A DNA stretch of 64,000 nt from an uncultured Mollicutes bacterium. GTDB lineage: Bacteria > Bacillota_I > Bacilli_A > ML615J-28 > CAG-313. Position 1 is the stretch's first letter. Every line of letters starts with the position of its first letter. Below are positions 24,393 through 33,880 of the stretch, piece by piece. The position numbers and the translations under genes are program-made. Below the pieces are notes generated by a model, which was not told the origin of the DNA, made no database searches, and was given only the letters and a program-made list of their open reading frames with translations. The stretch lies in assembly GCA_900539265.1 (NCBI GenBank), contig UQBM01000003.1:1-64000 (forward strand), read 5' to 3'.

Positions 24393-25451
24393 TTATTCTG
24401 ATTGTCCATTATATAGACCACTATGAACTGCTAAATTAATTCCATTGGCAATTATTTTTGATAAATCTTCCACTTCAACATCAATTTCCTTTGGTGTAAC
24501 CATTAAATTATATCCTTGAGGAGTTAATACTTCTTCAATTAAAGTTCTTTGTTGATCTTCTGTTAATTTTCCAAAAGGTCCTAAAAACGCTTCCTTATGA
24601 GTATCACTCATATTCTCAACACTATTTAAATTTTCATAAACAAGCGTTGGTGATAATTTATTAGCATACGATGTTTTATTTTCAGACTCTAAATAAAGAT
24701 ATTTTAAAGTCATTTGAATGGCATCAACAGTTATTGTTGTTGCATCTACAACCGTTGGAACACCAATTGCAATTACAGGAATTCCTAAAGTTTGAAGTGA
24801 TAATTCTTTTCTTTTATTGCCAACTCCTGAACCTGGTTTAATTCCCGTATCGGTTAATTGAATTGTTTTATTAATTCTTTTTATTGAATTAGTTGCTAAT
24901 GCATCTACAACAATAACATAATCAACATCAATTTTTTTGATTATTGATTCAATTATATCATATGTTTCAATTCCCGTTGTTCCCATAACACCTGGTGACA
25001 TCGCGGAAACACAAGAAAAACCTTCTGATAAAGCATCAATTAAATATAGATGTCTTGTAACAATTGTATTATCAATAACATATGGACCTATTGCATCTGG
25101 TGTTACATTGCTATTACCTAGTCCTACAACAAAAGCTTTTTTTCCAACTAAATTTAACTCTTCTAACATATTCTTTAATACAGTTGCTAATGTATGTTCA
25201 ATATCCTCTAATGTTTTGGTATCATGAATATTGCAATTACTTAAATCAATTGTGTAATAATTTCCTGGTTGTTTTTGAAGTATATTGGCAGCTTGATTGC
25301 CAACAATATTTTTAGTAACTAAAATATTATTTAATTCAAATTCTTCATTTCCAAAATCTGGTAATTGTTTTCCTTGATACTTTTCATACTCATCTTTAGC
25401 AAGATCGGTTCTTCCGATAATAATTTTTTCATTTGTTTTTATTCCATTCAT
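24393..25451 (-). CDS. gpr: Germination protease GPR
   Basis: A 352-aa endopeptidase that degrades small acid-soluble spore proteins during germination. The zymogen cleavage region GRTDLAKDE lies near residue 13. The core has KAFVVGLGNSNVTPDAIGP (about residue 106), VVDALAT (about 190) and TDTGIKPGSGVGNKRKELS (about 208) followed by TLGIPVIAIGVPTVVDA, all typical of GPR. It is the clearest proof that this organism forms endospores. The gene lies in the conserved rpsT-holA-gpr neighbourhood, divergent from holA. Confidence 0.95.
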   Translation of the reverse strand: MNGIKTNEKIIIGRTDLAKDEYEKYQGKQLPDFGNEEFELNNILVTKNIVGNQAANILQKQPGNYYTIDLSNCNIHDTKTLEDIEHTLATVLKNMLEELNLVGKKAFVVGLGNSNVTPDAIGPYVIDNTIVTRHLYLIDALSEGFSCVSAMSPGVMGTTGIETYDIIESIIKKIDVDYVIVVDALATNSIKRINKTIQLTDTGIKPGSGVGNKRKELSLQTLGIPVIAIGVPTVVDATTITVDAIQMTLKYLYLESENKTSYANKLSPTLVYENLNSVENMSDTHKEAFLGPFGKLTEDQQRTLIEEVLTPQGYNLMVTPKEIDVEVEDLSKIIANGINLAVHSGLYNGQSE

Positions 25452-25579
25452 ATTTTCACCTCAAAATATTATTGGTAAATTTTTTAAAAAATATGCTTGT
25501 TGTCGAAAAGATTTTTGCCTTTTTACTTTATAATTTTGGAAAATTTTGTTATAATAACTATACTATAGGAGAAAATTTT

Positions 25580-26554
25580 ATGAAAGATGATGATTTAATA
25601 TATCTATTTACTGGTACCTCTGAAATTTTTATTAAAAATCGCATGAATCGTATTATTCAAAGTTTTAAAAAAATGGAAACTACTATTATAAAATATGATA
25701 TGGATATAATACCTTTATCTCAAATAATTGAAGATGCTATAACTGTTCCTCTTTTAGAAGATTTAAAAATTATTATAATTAAAAATCCCAAATTTTTAAC
25801 TAAAGGGGTGGATTCACCAAAAAGCGATGTAAAAAACTTTATTAAATATTTAAAACATCCAATTGATTCTACAATTCTTATAATTGATGCTACAAATTGT
25901 ATTATTCACCAAGCAAATGAAATTTACAAAACTTTAAGAAATGTTGCTAGAATTATTGATTATCCTGAACCTGAAGAAATTGAAATTAAGGGGTGGATTG
26001 TTAGAAGTTTTGATAGCAATAATATTGACATTAAAGATGATGCCTTAAATCTTCTAATGGAATATATTGGTGATGATCAGTCAAGACTGTCTCAAGAAAT
26101 CAATAAGTTAACATCATATATTGGTAGAGGTGGTACAATTTATAAGAAAGATATTAAATTATTGGTGCCCAAAAATGTTAATAATGAAATTTACAATTTA
26201 ATTAAGGCTATTATCAATCATGATTTAAATGAAACCTATCAAATATATAATAATTTATCCAATAATACTAAAGATCCTCTGATGATTATTTCTTTAATTT
26301 CAAATAAATTTAAAGAATTGTTATCTACATATAGATTATTAAAATTTGGTTATAGTCAAAGTGATATTGCTAAATTTTATAATATTTCTAATGGAAAAGC
26401 ATATTATATTGTTCAAGAAGCAAAATCTTTTAATTTATCTGATCTCGAATATTATATTGATAAACTATCAGAATTGGATTATCAAATTAAAAGTGGAAAA
26501 TTGGATAAAACAATTGGTCTAGAACTTTTGCTTTTAAAACTCCCAACTCCATAA
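25580..26554 (+). CDS. holA: DNA polymerase III delta subunit
   Basis: A 324-aa clamp-loader subunit that opens the sliding clamp during replication. The N-terminal AAA-like fold begins YLFTGTSEIFIKNRMNRI, and the middle and C-terminal helical collar includes QSRLSQEINKLTSYIG and LDYQIKSGKLDKTIGLELLL, the usual HolA ending. I chose ATG 25580 because AGGAG lies nine bases before it; the longer in-frame extension from 25433 would cover the gpr start region and has no RBS. A TATAAT is visible at about 25551. Convergent with rpsT across a shared terminator. Confidence 0.9.
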   Translation: MKDDDLIYLFTGTSEIFIKNRMNRIIQSFKKMETTIIKYDMDIIPLSQIIEDAITVPLLEDLKIIIIKNPKFLTKGVDSPKSDVKNFIKYLKHPIDSTILIIDATNCIIHQANEIYKTLRNVARIIDYPEPEEIEIKGWIVRSFDSNNIDIKDDALNLLMEYIGDDQSRLSQEINKLTSYIGRGGTIYKKDIKLLVPKNVNNEIYNLIKAIINHDLNETYQIYNNLSNNTKDPLMIISLISNKFKELLSTYRLLKFGYSQSDIAKFYNISNGKAYYIVQEAKSFNLSDLEYYIDKLSELDYQIKSGKLDKTIGLELLLLKLPTP

Positions 26555-26560
26555 AAGAAA

Positions 26561-26603
26561 AAAGAAACTAATTTATGTTTTGAAAACATATTTTAGTTTC
26601 TTT
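26561..26603. terminator. Shared terminator of holA and rpsT
   Basis: Arms AAAGAAACTAA and TTAGTTTCTTT with an inner TATGTTTT/AAAACATA hairpin. Confidence 0.9.
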
Positions 26604-26616
26604 ATTTTTTATAATT

Positions 26617-26880
26617 TTAGGCCATTTGATTCAAGGCTTTAGCTAAACGAGATTTTTGATGTGCAGCATAATTTTTATGATGAATGCCTTTTGAAACAGC
26701 TTTATCAATCTTTTTGCAAGCAAAATTAAATGCTTCTTGAGCTTTAACTTTGTCACCTGTTGCTACTGCAGCATCAAATGATTTGATTGCAGTTTTAAGC
26801 GAAGAAGTAAATGAATTATTTAGTAGTCTTCTCTTATTATTAGTAATATCTCGTTTCTTTTGTTGCTTAATGTTTGCCAT
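26617..26880 (-). CDS. rpsT: 30S ribosomal protein S20
   Basis: An 87-aa, strongly basic protein of the small ribosomal subunit that binds 16S rRNA. It shows the S20 opening MANIKQQKKRDITNNKRRLL and the later KGIHHKNYAAHQKSRLAKAL. ATG 26880 is preceded by GGAGGTG at good distance; a GTG nine bases further upstream lacks one. Stand-alone transcript between holA and comEC. Confidence 0.95.
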   Translation of the reverse strand: MANIKQQKKRDITNNKRRLLNNSFTSSLKTAIKSFDAAVATGDKVKAQEAFNFACKKIDKAVSKGIHHKNYAAHQKSRLAKALNQMA

Positions 26881-26960
26881 TAGTTTCACCTCCGAGGATA
26901 ATTCATTGCTAATTATAACATAAAATTAAAAAAAGGTAAAGTAAAATATTCTTTTTCTTT

Positions 26961-29165
26961 TTACCAACTATTTATAATATCATATTTTGATAAAAATTTA
27001 TTTTTCCTTATACAAATAGTTTTACTATAACTTGTTATATATAATTTTGTTTTAATATTATAAACTGTATTATTATGAGGAAAAGAAAATTGATTCAAAT
27101 ATCCATTCATACAAATAGCAATTTTATTCGAATTTGATATATCAAATCCAATTTTTTTTAAAAAAGAAAAGGAACTTGAAGTACTTGAACCATGATGAGC
27201 AACTTTCAAAATATCTACATCATCTTTTGTCAGTTCTATTTGTTCTTCAACAACTTTTGTTATATCTCCTGTAAAAAGATATTTCTTACCAAATAAACTA
27301 GCTAATATAACTAAACTATTGTTATTTGAATTTTGATAATCTTTTATTGGTGATAACACTTTTAATTTTATACCTTTTAATGTAATTATATCATTTGCTT
27401 TTAAACCCCTATTTGGAATTGATGGAGGTATTTTATTTCTTGTCTGATTATCATATCTATTGTAATAAATGCACTTTACATTAAAATTATGAATAATTGA
27501 GGCAAGCATACCATTATGATCACTATCACTATGAGTAATTATGATTAAATCTAACCTTTTGATCCCCTGTTTTTTTAAAAACAATATGATATCATCATAA
27601 CCGAACTCCCCCGTATCAATTAAAATATTACCTTGATTATAACTACTTTTAATTAAGGTTGCCTCACCTTTGGGTAAGTCAATGAAATAAACCTCATCAT
27701 TATAATTAAAAAGATGAATGTTATTCCAAAATAATAATATTAATATTAATCCTATAACTTTTATATAGATTTGTCTTTTTAATTCCAAATTTTTTAGTAT
27801 TAAATACATTAATACATAGTAAATAAAAATAATTATAATATTTACTGATGGAAATGTAAAAGTAAATATTTTTATATTGGCAAAAAAATTAGTTAAAGTT
27901 TCAAAAAATAAATATACATAGTTAAAAATAAATTCCAATAGTGGAAAAATTGCTGTTAAAAAAGCCATTGGTAAAAGTATATAAGTAACAAAAGGTATAT
28001 ATAAGATATTATAAAAAATTGAAAGAAAATTAATATCAGGATTAATATTAGAGATAATGGGAAGTGTCACAAATAATGACAGAATACTCGTTTTTAGTGA
28101 TGTTATGAAAAATTGATATTTACTAAATGTTGTTAAAAGATTATTTGATATAATAATACTAAATGATATTATATATGATAAGATAAAACTATATTGATAA
28201 ATATAAAAAGGATTAACCAACAAAACCAAAATAATATTTATACATATAATATCAACACCTGATAATTGATAATTAAATATTTTATTAATCAATTTTAAAA
28301 TGTAACTAATAATAACTCTCAATACAGAAATTAATAATCCAGTTATAAAAAAGTATATAAATAAAATTATTATTGTAAAGATATTTATCACATGCTCTTT
28401 TAAATGGAATTTTTTAAGCATAAATCTTATACACATCGCAATTATATTAATATGTAAGCCAGAAATTACAAAAAGATGACTTATACCAACATTACTTATA
28501 TCTTTTTGTAATTCTTCTTCTAAATCATTTTTATTTCCAATTGTTAAGGCTTTTATCAATGAAGAGGATTTTGTTTTTAAAACCTTATTAAAATAATTAT
28601 TAACTATTTCATTAATTTGATATATAGAAAAGCCTTTTTTCACATAATCTATGTTTTCAATACTTAGTATACCAATAACATTTTGATATGTTAGATAATG
28701 ATTATAATTAAATCCACCTCTATAATGAGCAATACTTCCTTTTGATAATTCACCCTTTAAATGATATATATCACCACATCTTAAATACTTATCACTATAA
28801 GCAATAATTTTCCCTAATCCTACTTTAAATGTTACTTGATAAGATGTATTAGCTTTCTTTATTTTGATTACTTTTCCAATCTTATCAAAATCTTTTTGAA
28901 AACTTCTATTTTGTATAAATAATCTTACTGAAAAATTTATAAATATTAATGCAATAATACTAACAATAATTATAGATAATTTTAAAGATTTTTTACACAA
29001 ATATCCAAAATAAATCATCAAAAATAATGTTAAAAAAATATTTATTTTATTGTATAAAATAAAAATAATAACTATTAGAAAAACTATTATAAAATAATTA
29101 TTCTTTAAAAGATTAAATAGTGATGTATATTTTAATTTCCTCAAATAATGCATCACCAATTCCAT
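26961..29165 (-). CDS. comEC: ComEC/Rec2 DNA-uptake channel with metallo-beta-lactamase domain
   Basis: A 734-aa membrane protein that would carry single-stranded DNA across the membrane during natural transformation. The N-terminal third has several hydrophobic segments and an OB-like outer domain. The competence domain follows at about residues 200-450 (SHLFVISGLHINIIAMCI). The C-terminal domain is a metallo-beta-lactamase fold with THSDSDHNG and VAHHGSSTSS, the metal-binding residues of the presumed nuclease. The start is uncertain: ATG 29165 lies inside comEA, and an overlap of about 50 bases is long, so a start a little downstream is possible. Encoded after comEA as in Bacillus. Confidence 0.92.
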   Translation of the reverse strand: MELVMHYLRKLKYTSLFNLLKNNYFIIVFLIVIIFILYNKINIFLTLFLMIYFGYLCKKSLKLSIIIVSIIALIFINFSVRLFIQNRSFQKDFDKIGKVIKIKKANTSYQVTFKVGLGKIIAYSDKYLRCGDIYHLKGELSKGSIAHYRGGFNYNHYLTYQNVIGILSIENIDYVKKGFSIYQINEIVNNYFNKVLKTKSSSLIKALTIGNKNDLEEELQKDISNVGISHLFVISGLHINIIAMCIRFMLKKFHLKEHVINIFTIIILFIYFFITGLLISVLRVIISYILKLINKIFNYQLSGVDIICINIILVLLVNPFYIYQYSFILSYIISFSIIISNNLLTTFSKYQFFITSLKTSILSLFVTLPIISNINPDINFLSIFYNILYIPFVTYILLPMAFLTAIFPLLEFIFNYVYLFFETLTNFFANIKIFTFTFPSVNIIIIFIYYVLMYLILKNLELKRQIYIKVIGLILILLFWNNIHLFNYNDEVYFIDLPKGEATLIKSSYNQGNILIDTGEFGYDDIILFLKKQGIKRLDLIIITHSDSDHNGMLASIIHNFNVKCIYYNRYDNQTRNKIPPSIPNRGLKANDIITLKGIKLKVLSPIKDYQNSNNNSLVILASLFGKKYLFTGDITKVVEEQIELTKDDVDILKVAHHGSSTSSSFSFLKKIGFDISNSNKIAICMNGYLNQFSFPHNNTVYNIKTKLYITSYSKTICIRKNKFLSKYDIINSW

Positions 29166-29634
29166 TTACTTTTTTTAACTCATTAATAGTCAAAAATAAT
29201 CCATTATTATTACGATACTCAATGATTGCAGTTGCTTTTGTAATTCCAATTTTAGGAATTGTCATTAACTGATCTATAGTACAAGTATTGATATTTATTT
29301 TCTCTTGTTCTAAATTATTAACTTTATTAGAAGGAATAACAATTTTAATATTCTCACTAATAATACTAACTAAATTAATATTATCTAAATTTGCATTTAT
29401 GGTAACTCCCCCAGCCTGTTCAATTACATCATTTACTAAAGATCCAACTTCTATTTTATATATACCAGGATATATCACCTCACCCCTAATATCTACCATA
29501 CAATATTCTTGGTTACCAATATTGAAGGAAGCATTAGAATCAGAACTTAACTCGGGGGAGTTATTACAAGCGTTCAAAAAGAGCATAATAAAAATTATAT
29601 TAATAAATAAAAATTTTCTAATATTATATGACAT
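29113..29634 (-). CDS. comEA: ComEA DNA-binding competence protein with lipobox
   Basis: A 173-aa DNA receptor of the competence machine. The N-terminus is a signal peptide ending in LFLNAC, a plausible lipobox, rather than the usual plain membrane anchor. Residues of about 40-100 form an SLBB domain (YCMVDIRGEVIYPGIYKIE). The C-terminal 60 residues carry two helix-hairpin-helix units (TCTIDQLMTIPKIGITKATA and LKKVNGIGDALFEEIK) that bind DNA. ATG 29634 with GGAGG upstream is preferred to the in-frame GTG at 29652. It overlaps the start of comEC. Confidence 0.9.
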   Translation of the reverse strand: MSYNIRKFLFINIIFIMLFLNACNNSPELSSDSNASFNIGNQEYCMVDIRGEVIYPGIYKIEVGSLVNDVIEQAGGVTINANLDNINLVSIISENIKIVIPSNKVNNLEQEKININTCTIDQLMTIPKIGITKATAIIEYRNNNGLFLTINELKKVNGIGDALFEEIKIYITI

Positions 29635-29690
29635 ATTTAATGCCTCCTTCACTTATATAAATACGAAAGTAATAATTAAAATTACGTTAA

Positions 29691-29740
29691 AAAAATCTAT
29701 ATTTAATAACTTTTATAGATTTATTAAATATAGATTTTAC
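29691..29740 (-). terminator. Terminator of the first metal-ATPase operon
   Basis: Long A/T-rich hairpin with arms AAAATCTATATTTAATAA and TTATTAAATATAGATTTT, just beyond the stop at 29746. Confidence 0.85.
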
Positions 29741-29745
29741 TCATG

Positions 29746-31683
29746 TTAATTACTTAAATTAACGACATTTATATCTTTATATAATTTATACTTTGTATTC
29801 ACTCTCATTGCATTTAAAATTGCAAGGACAGATACACCTACATCACCAAATACGGCAAACCACATATTTGTAATACCCAAAGCAGATAAGATTAAAATGA
29901 TAACTTTTATGGCAATGGAAAAAATAATATTTTGAAAAACGATGGCCATCGTTTTTTGGGCAATTGTTTTTGCTACTGAAATGCCACGCAAATCATCTTT
30001 CATTAAAACAATATCTGATGCTTCAATTGCCGCGTCACTACCTACTACTCCCATAGCAATGCCAATATCTGCCCTCATTAAAACAGGTGCATCATTAATA
30101 CCATCACCAACAAAACATAATACTTCTTTGTTTTTTTTATTATTTAATAATTTTTCTACTTCTTCTACTTTATTTTGAGGAAGAAGGGATGCTTTGTAAC
30201 CTGTTAAGCCGACCTCTTTAGCTACTTTTTTGGCAATTTCATCATTATCACCTGTAAGCATAATAGTTTTACAATTCATTTTATTTAATTCACTAATAAC
30301 ATCTTTTGTTTCTTCTTTTATTTCATCTTCTATCAAAATTGAACCAATAAATTCATCATTTTTGGCAACATAAATCACTGTTCCTAAAGCTTCTTCTTTT
30401 ACAAAGATGATACCTTTTTCTATCATTAACTTTTCATTACCACAAAAAATAACATCCTTTCCTTTTTTTGCAATAACTCCTTGTCCTGCAATATTTGTTA
30501 AAATGTAATCTTTTTCTAAATCTTGATGACAAGCAGTAATAATCGATTTTGCAATTGGATGATTAGAATTTTGTTCTGCAATAGCTGCTAAAGATATAAT
30601 TTCTTCTTTTCTTTCAATTGGTGTTATTTTTGTGACTACAAAATTACCTTTGGTTAAGGTACCTGTTTTATCAAAAACAAAAATATTTGCTTTATTTAAT
30701 TTCTCTAAATAATTAGAGCCCTTTATTAAAATACCATATCGTGAAGAAGCACCAATACCAGCGAAGAATGAAAGGGGGATTGAAATTACTAAAGCACAAG
30801 GACAAGATACAACTAAAAAACTTAATGCACGATATATCCAAACTGACCATTCTTTAGTTATAATACTAGGAATAATCGCAAGGGCTAAAGCAATACACAC
30901 TACTATTGGCGTATAATATTTTGCAAATTTAGTAATAAAATTCTCAGCTTTAGATTTTTGACTACTAGCATTTTCCACAAGATCTAATATTTTAGAAACT
31001 GTTGAATCATAAAATTCTTTGCAAACTTCAACTTCAATCTGTGATGTCAAATTAACACACCCACTTATTACATCATCATTGACGCCAACATCTCTTGGTA
31101 ATGACTCACCTGTTAAAGCTTTTGTATCTAAAGTAGAAGAACCTTTTATGATAATACCATCTAAAGGTATTTTTTCACCTGGATTTACTACAATTATATC
31201 TTTAACTTTTACTTCAGTAGGATCAACCTTTTCCACAATTTGATCTTTTTTTAAATTCGCATAATCAGGACGAATATCCATTAAAGAAGAAATAGACTTT
31301 CTTGATTTTCTAGTTGCATAATCTTGGAAAAATTCACCTATTTGATAAAATAATAAAACTGCACAAGCCTCATCAAAGCCCTCAATAGCATTTCCACTAA
31401 TTCCTAAATAAATTGCTAGTGAAAAAGCACCAAGAGTTGCAATACACATTAAAAAATTTTCATCGAAAATTTGACCATGTAAAATATTACGAAATGCTCT
31501 CCATAAAATATCATAACCTATTATAATATAAACGATTAAATATAAAATAAATGGCAAAAACCAACCTAATTGACCCGAAATAATAGTTCCTAAATTTATC
31601 GTTTTATCAATGATTAAGATAATTATAAACATTGATAAAGCTATAAGGATACGAACTAAATTTTTCTTTTCCTTCTTACCCAT
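29746..31683 (-). CDS. cadA: Zn2+/Cd2+/Pb2+-exporting P1B-type ATPase
   Basis: A 645-aa heavy-metal pump that uses ATP to expel zinc, cadmium or lead. The membrane metal site SCPCALVISIPL carries the CPC motif of the zinc/cadmium class. The phosphorylation loop is FVFDKTGTLTKG, the actuator shows LTGESLP and the hinge GDGINDAPVL. The last membrane helix contains FGDVGVSVLAIL with the aspartate expected for zinc pumps. It lacks the N-terminal metal-binding domain; a separate 72-aa HMA protein is encoded just upstream and probably takes its place. Co-transcribed with that gene and an ArsR repressor. Confidence 0.92.
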   Translation of the reverse strand: MGKKEKKNLVRILIALSMFIIILIIDKTINLGTIISGQLGWFLPFILYLIVYIIIGYDILWRAFRNILHGQIFDENFLMCIATLGAFSLAIYLGISGNAIEGFDEACAVLLFYQIGEFFQDYATRKSRKSISSLMDIRPDYANLKKDQIVEKVDPTEVKVKDIIVVNPGEKIPLDGIIIKGSSTLDTKALTGESLPRDVGVNDDVISGCVNLTSQIEVEVCKEFYDSTVSKILDLVENASSQKSKAENFITKFAKYYTPIVVCIALALAIIPSIITKEWSVWIYRALSFLVVSCPCALVISIPLSFFAGIGASSRYGILIKGSNYLEKLNKANIFVFDKTGTLTKGNFVVTKITPIERKEEIISLAAIAEQNSNHPIAKSIITACHQDLEKDYILTNIAGQGVIAKKGKDVIFCGNEKLMIEKGIIFVKEEALGTVIYVAKNDEFIGSILIEDEIKEETKDVISELNKMNCKTIMLTGDNDEIAKKVAKEVGLTGYKASLLPQNKVEEVEKLLNNKKNKEVLCFVGDGINDAPVLMRADIGIAMGVVGSDAAIEASDIVLMKDDLRGISVAKTIAQKTMAIVFQNIIFSIAIKVIILILSALGITNMWFAVFGDVGVSVLAILNAMRVNTKYKLYKDINVVNLSN

Positions 31684-31709
31684 AAACTTTATTTCCTAAT
31701 ACATTCTTT

Positions 31710-31928
31710 TTATAAAATGATTGTACAATCAGGTTCAATTCTTTTACAAGTTTTAATGACTTCTCTCATAATTTCATCCACTTTAGCATTATCTATTTCA
31801 ATTGTCATTTTTTGTGTTATAAAACTAATATGAATTGAAGCTACTCCTTCAATTTTTGCTACAGCTCTTTCCATTTTTGCAGCACAATTAGCACAATCTA
31901 AATCTTCTAATTTATAAATTTTTTTCAT
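31710..31928 (-). CDS. Stand-alone heavy-metal-associated (HMA) domain protein
   Basis: A 72-aa ferredoxin-like metal carrier with the metal-binding loop DCANCAAKME (residues 9-18), where CxxC coordinates the ion. It matches the N-terminal domain normally fused to ZntA/CadA pumps and is encoded between the repressor and the pump, so it probably delivers or senses metal for the ATPase. The acidic residue before the first cysteine favours Zn2+/Cd2+ over Cu+. Confidence 0.88.
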   Translation of the reverse strand: MKKIYKLEDLDCANCAAKMERAVAKIEGVASIHISFITQKMTIEIDNAKVDEIMREVIKTCKRIEPDCTIIL

Positions 31929-31939
31929 CTAAATTCCTC

Positions 31940-32299
31940 TCATTCCGTGACGTGTTCAATCGCCATTTTATAAATTTTTAACACATGATCATCATCGAGT
32001 GAATAAAAAACTTCTTTACCAACTTTTCTTGATTTAATTAACCTTGCTAATCTTAAAACCTTTAATTGATGTGATATGGTAGATTTCGTCATCTCTAATA
32101 ATTTAGCAATATCACAAACACAAAGTTCATCCTCAACTAAAACAGATAATATCTTTGTCCTTGTTTCATCTCCTAAAACTTTAAATAGTTCTGTAACAAA
32201 AAATAAATTTTCCTCACTAGGCATTAAATTTTTAGCATGTTCAATTTTATCATCATGGGTATAATTATTTTTGCAATCTAATAATTTATCACTCATCAT
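31940..32299 (-). CDS. ArsR/SmtB-family metal-responsive repressor (CadC-like)
   Basis: A 119-aa winged-helix repressor. The metal-sensing motif ELCVCDIAK lies in the recognition region, as in CadC/ArsR, followed by the DNA-binding helix MTKSTISHQLKVLRLARLI. An N-terminal cysteine (LLDCKNN) may be a third ligand, as in CadC. It should leave its operator when zinc, cadmium or lead is in excess. The start ATG 32299 has AAGGAAG upstream. An 18-bp palindrome overlies its own promoter region, implying autoregulation. Confidence 0.9.
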   Translation of the reverse strand: MMSDKLLDCKNNYTHDDKIEHAKNLMPSEENLFFVTELFKVLGDETRTKILSVLVEDELCVCDIAKLLEMTKSTISHQLKVLRLARLIKSRKVGKEVFYSLDDDHVLKIYKMAIEHVTE

Positions 32300-32322
32300 A
32301 TGCACTTCCTTTTTAATTAACA

Positions 32323-32376
32323 GTTGAATAGTTATTCAACCGTTAGTATTATAATATATTATATGCAAAATGTCAA
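32323..32376 (-). promoter_or_regulatory. Metal-regulated promoter and ArsR operator
   Basis: Minus-strand TTGACA (32371-32376), 17 bp, TATAAT (32348-32353). Immediately downstream lies the inverted repeat GTTGAATA-GT-TATTCAAC (32323-32340), a typical ArsR/SmtB operator shape placed to block transcription. Confidence 0.85.
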
Positions 32377-32407
32377 TTAAAATGATACAAATAACTTTAT
32401 AAAAAAT

Positions 32408-32450
32408 AAAAATCAAATAGAAGATTAAAAACACTTCTATTTGATTTTTT
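32408..32450 (-). terminator. Terminator of rplS
   Basis: Arms AAAAATCAAATAGAAG and CTTCTATTTGATTTTT after the rplS stop. Confidence 0.9.
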
Positions 32451-32459
32451 GCAAGTTAA

Positions 32460-32810
32460 CTATCTACGCTCTTTAATACGAGCAGCTTTTGCTGATAACG
32501 AACGAATATAACTAAGTTTAGCTCGACGAACTTTACCAAGACGTACAACTTCAATTTTAGCAATCATTGGTGAATGAAGCGGAAAAATCTTTTCAACTCC
32601 AACTCCAGAAGACATCTTACGTACAGTAAATGTAGCACTGATACCTTCTTTACCATGACGATAAATAACAAGACCCTCAAAAACTTGAATTCTTTCTTTT
32701 TCGCCTTCTTTGATTCTTACGTGTACTTTAACAGTGTCACCAGCGCGGAATTCAGGAATATCAGTTTTCATATAACTTTTTGTAACCGCATTAAGTAATT
32801 GTTGACTCAT
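32460..32810 (-). CDS. rplS: 50S ribosomal protein L19
   Basis: A 116-aa ribosomal protein at the interface of the subunits. Typical segments are DIPEFRAGDTVKVHVRIKEG, RIQVFEGLVIYRHG, KMSSGVGVEKIFPLHSP and the C-terminal YIRSLSAKAARIKERR. In Bacillus it is the last gene of the rpsP-rimM-trmD operon; here it has its own promoter and leader and stands more than 2 kb away from trmD. Confidence 0.97.
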   Translation of the reverse strand: MSQQLLNAVTKSYMKTDIPEFRAGDTVKVHVRIKEGEKERIQVFEGLVIYRHGKEGISATFTVRKMSSGVGVEKIFPLHSPMIAKIEVVRLGKVRRAKLSYIRSLSAKAARIKERR

Positions 32811-32950
32811 ATTTAACTCTCCTTATCATCCAAAATTCATACGTATACAACTTATTACTATTTATGGTATACCAGCGGAATATTGTGCTTTGATATAGTC
32901 GTAAGTACTACACCATTACGTATTATACCATATTTTTACTTATTTATCAA
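32811..32950 (-). promoter_or_regulatory. rplS promoter and probable L19 leader RNA
   Basis: Promoter TTGATA (32945-32950), 17 bp, TATAAT (32922-32927) on the minus strand. The transcript leader of roughly 105 nt contains possible stems (for example TGGTATACCA and GTATAC elements around 32840-32875) and a segment CAATATTCCGCTGG. Low-GC Gram-positive bacteria often have an autoregulatory L19 leader in this place; the identity here is inferred from position. Confidence 0.55.
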
Positions 32951-32973
32951 GTAATAAGATTGCTATTCTATGA

Positions 32974-33726
32974 TTATTTTCTAGTATAAATAACTTGATG
33001 ATGAGTAATATCCTTCATATGATGATCAAACATTTTCGCAATCATATCTTTTTTATACTCTAATGTATATGAATTCAAATAAATAACATCATAATCTTTT
33101 TCCAAAGCCCAATTAATTTCAGCCCATGGTGTTGAAAAATAATCTTCATTAATTTCGTTATCCCAATTATCTAAATAAGTATACATTAATAAAAAGCGAT
33201 ACAACGTTTTTTTATTATCAATTCTTCCCCATTTTTCCTCAAATTCATTAAATTGCCATTCTGGAACCATTTTTTTAATTCGATCCCTTGTTGGTGCATC
33301 AATTGGCTCGGCTCCCTTAATTGGTGCTTTCATATCACGAATCACAATTGTTGTAAATTTTTTCATTTCATTAAAAATATTTTCATAATATTCTTGACTA
33401 ATTTCATGCCATACACTACTAAAAATTATTAAACTTTTTTTAGGAGTATTTTCTAATAAAGCTAAAACATCTTCCCATTTAGAAGTAAAAGTAATCTCAG
33501 GAGAAATATTTTTAGCAATCATAATAATTTCTTCATTAATATCAAAGCCAACAAGTTTGGTGGCACTTCTATCTATTACTGACTCAATTCTTCTAAGTAG
33601 TCTACCATTAGCACAACCAAATTCAACTACTAAAGAATAATCACTTATATCAATATGCCTTAAAAAGAATAATTTATCTTCCATACCTTTTTCTAATTTT
33701 TTAATATAACCATTTAAATTTTTCAT
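32974..33726 (-). CDS. Class I SAM-dependent methyltransferase
   Basis: A 250-aa cytosolic protein with the SAM-binding motif I LVVEFGCANGRLLRR (about residues 32-46), the acidic end of strand 2 in LVGFDINEE and a motif near SLIIFSSVWHE corresponding to the catalytic side. The substrate is unknown; the C-terminal half (MYTYLDNWDNEI onward) shows no further domain. It stands alone on the minus strand between the L19 leader and the divergent cvfB gene. Confidence 0.75.
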   Translation of the reverse strand: MKNLNGYIKKLEKGMEDKLFFLRHIDISDYSLVVEFGCANGRLLRRIESVIDRSATKLVGFDINEEIIMIAKNISPEITFTSKWEDVLALLENTPKKSLIIFSSVWHEISQEYYENIFNEMKKFTTIVIRDMKAPIKGAEPIDAPTRDRIKKMVPEWQFNEFEEKWGRIDNKKTLYRFLLMYTYLDNWDNEINEDYFSTPWAEINWALEKDYDVIYLNSYTLEYKKDMIAKMFDHHMKDITHHQVIYTRK

Positions 33727-33880
33727 ATATTCTTATCTCCTTCTAATATTATTATATCATATTTGGTAAAACTTGTAAATATGAAAAGTTTTCATAAAAA
33801 CATTTTCATTTATATTTATGCTTTTTTAATACTTTTTATTAAAATTATGATATAATAAATGAACATAAGGAGAATATCAT

